A DNA stretch of 35,393 bases from Paracoccaceae bacterium (GTDB lineage Bacteria; Pseudomonadota; Alphaproteobacteria; Rhodobacterales; Rhodobacteraceae): positions 1-35,393 of the forward strand of contig JAIXSA010000118.1 of the NCBI GenBank assembly GCA_027484915.1, written 5' to 3'. Both the position numbers and the translations under genes were made by a program. The notes beneath the pieces are model-generated. The model saw nothing but the letters and a program-made list of their open reading frames with translations. It was not told where the DNA came from and searched no databases. Position 1 is the first letter of the stretch. Each line of letters opens with the position of its first letter. This document shows positions 34,954 to 35,393 of the stretch, in pieces.

Positions 34954-35393
34954 CTACTCGGTAGGGGCGGAGGCAGGAGCCTCGGCGGACGCATCGGGCG
35001 AAAGGCCCAGGAGGGTTCCCAGCGGGGCATAGTGCAGGTGTACCGCCAAGAGGATCATCGGGATGTTGATCAGGATCATCGCCGCGACGGCGATCCGGTT
35101 CAGCGTCACGCCCGTGCGTTGTTTGGGACCGGGCAGGTAGCCGATCGTGCCGAATGGCGGGACGCCCAGCGCCTTCGTCACCTCCGAGGGGCGGCGCACA
35201 GTCTGGTTCAGGATTTCCAGTAGCACAAGCAGGGCCGCAGAAAGGGCCAACCCTGCGCCCAGGCCCGCGGTCGCTATGCGCTTGCGGTTCGGCTCGGCAC
35301 GGACCGGTGGCGGCACCGCCTTTTCGATCACGGTGATCCGCTGGCCGCGGTCGGTGACCTCGATCCTGTCACCCATCCGGGCTTCGGACAGGC
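34954..35393 (-). CDS. Wzz/ExoP-type polysaccharide co-polymerase, C-terminal part (runs off right edge)
   Basis: Inner-membrane protein controlling exopolysaccharide chain length and export. Only the last 145 residues are visible, still open at 35393. Seen: a periplasmic segment ending LSEARMGDRIEVTDRGQRI and VIEKAVPPPVRAEPNRKR, typical of the region just before the final TM helix in this family, a TM segment, a cytoplasmic stretch LNQTVRRPSEVTKALGVPPFGTIGYL, then an additional TM segment (LNRIAVAAMILINIPMILLAV) and an Ala/Pro-rich tail. The kinase domain that ExoP carries in the same chain is encoded separately by the next gene. Confidence 0.85.
   Translation of the reverse strand, partial: LSEARMGDRIEVTDRGQRITVIEKAVPPPVRAEPNRKRIATAGLGAGLALSAALLVLLEILNQTVRRPSEVTKALGVPPFGTIGYLPGPKQRTGVTLNRIAVAAMILINIPMILLAVHLHYAPLGTLLGLSPDASAEAPASAPTE

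Noticed and set aside
1-35393. CRISPR arrays, rRNA, toxin-antitoxin or phage-defence genes, and ubiquitin E1/E2/E3 enzymes
   Set aside because: None found on either strand; in particular nothing supports a bacterial conjugation pathway partnered with the ubiquitin domain.

Overview
The window looks like the chromosome of a high-G+C alphaproteobacterium, most likely a Rhodobacterales/Rhodobacteraceae member. The basis is the protein sequences themselves (RNase E with an insertion in its S1 domain, DUF2484-like membrane proteins inside the murein cluster, a 1146-residue alphaproteobacterial pyruvate carboxylase) and the dense, mostly minus-strand coding with strong codon-position bias. No taxonomic search was possible.

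Layout. (1) 1-1722: 5' part of rne, running off the left edge, preceded by a 396-base leader rich in hairpins. (2) 2119-6305: an unrecognised membrane protein, then the dctD/dctB two-component pair, whose response regulator has lost the GAFTGA loop used to contact sigma-54. (3) 6352-8655: purQ, a divergent GlcD-type FAD oxidase and a 53-codon small gene. (4) 8786-23077: a long minus-strand cell-envelope and division block read ftsW-murG-murC-three small membrane proteins-murB-ddl-ftsQ-ftsA-ftsZ-lpxC-bamD-recN, with many 1-13 base overlaps indicating translational coupling; a strong terminator follows ftsZ. (5) 23222-23860: a P-loop sugar/nucleoside kinase. (6) 24043-26761: a lower-G+C accessory patch with two divergent genes. 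(7) 27041-33053: uvrD/pcrA and a divergent pyruvate carboxylase. (8) 33095-35393: a CsbD-like protein, a secreted EF-hand protein, tRNA-Gly(GCC), and a polysaccharide co-polymerase/tyrosine-kinase-like pair running off the right edge.

The most striking content is the patch at 24043-26761. One gene encodes a signal peptide, then a domain identical to eukaryotic ubiquitin at 63 of its first 70 positions, then an autotransporter-like outer-membrane beta-barrel. The predicted signal-peptidase site falls exactly before ubiquitin Met1. The conjugation tail (LRLRGG) is gone and Lys6, Lys11 and Lys48 are threonines, while the Leu8/Ile44/His68/Val70 binding patch is intact. This reads as an exported, cell-surface ubiquitin mimic rather than a conjugation system. 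Divergent from it lies a Cys-loop-family pentameric ligand-gated ion channel, another family best known from animals. No E1, E2, E3 or deubiquitinase homologue is present in the window.

Other points worth a second look are a His/Asp-rich run inside the RNase E S1 insertion, a 43-base two-box repeat found just after both dctD and uvrD, and two tandem DUF2484-like proteins plus a third small membrane protein between murB and murC.
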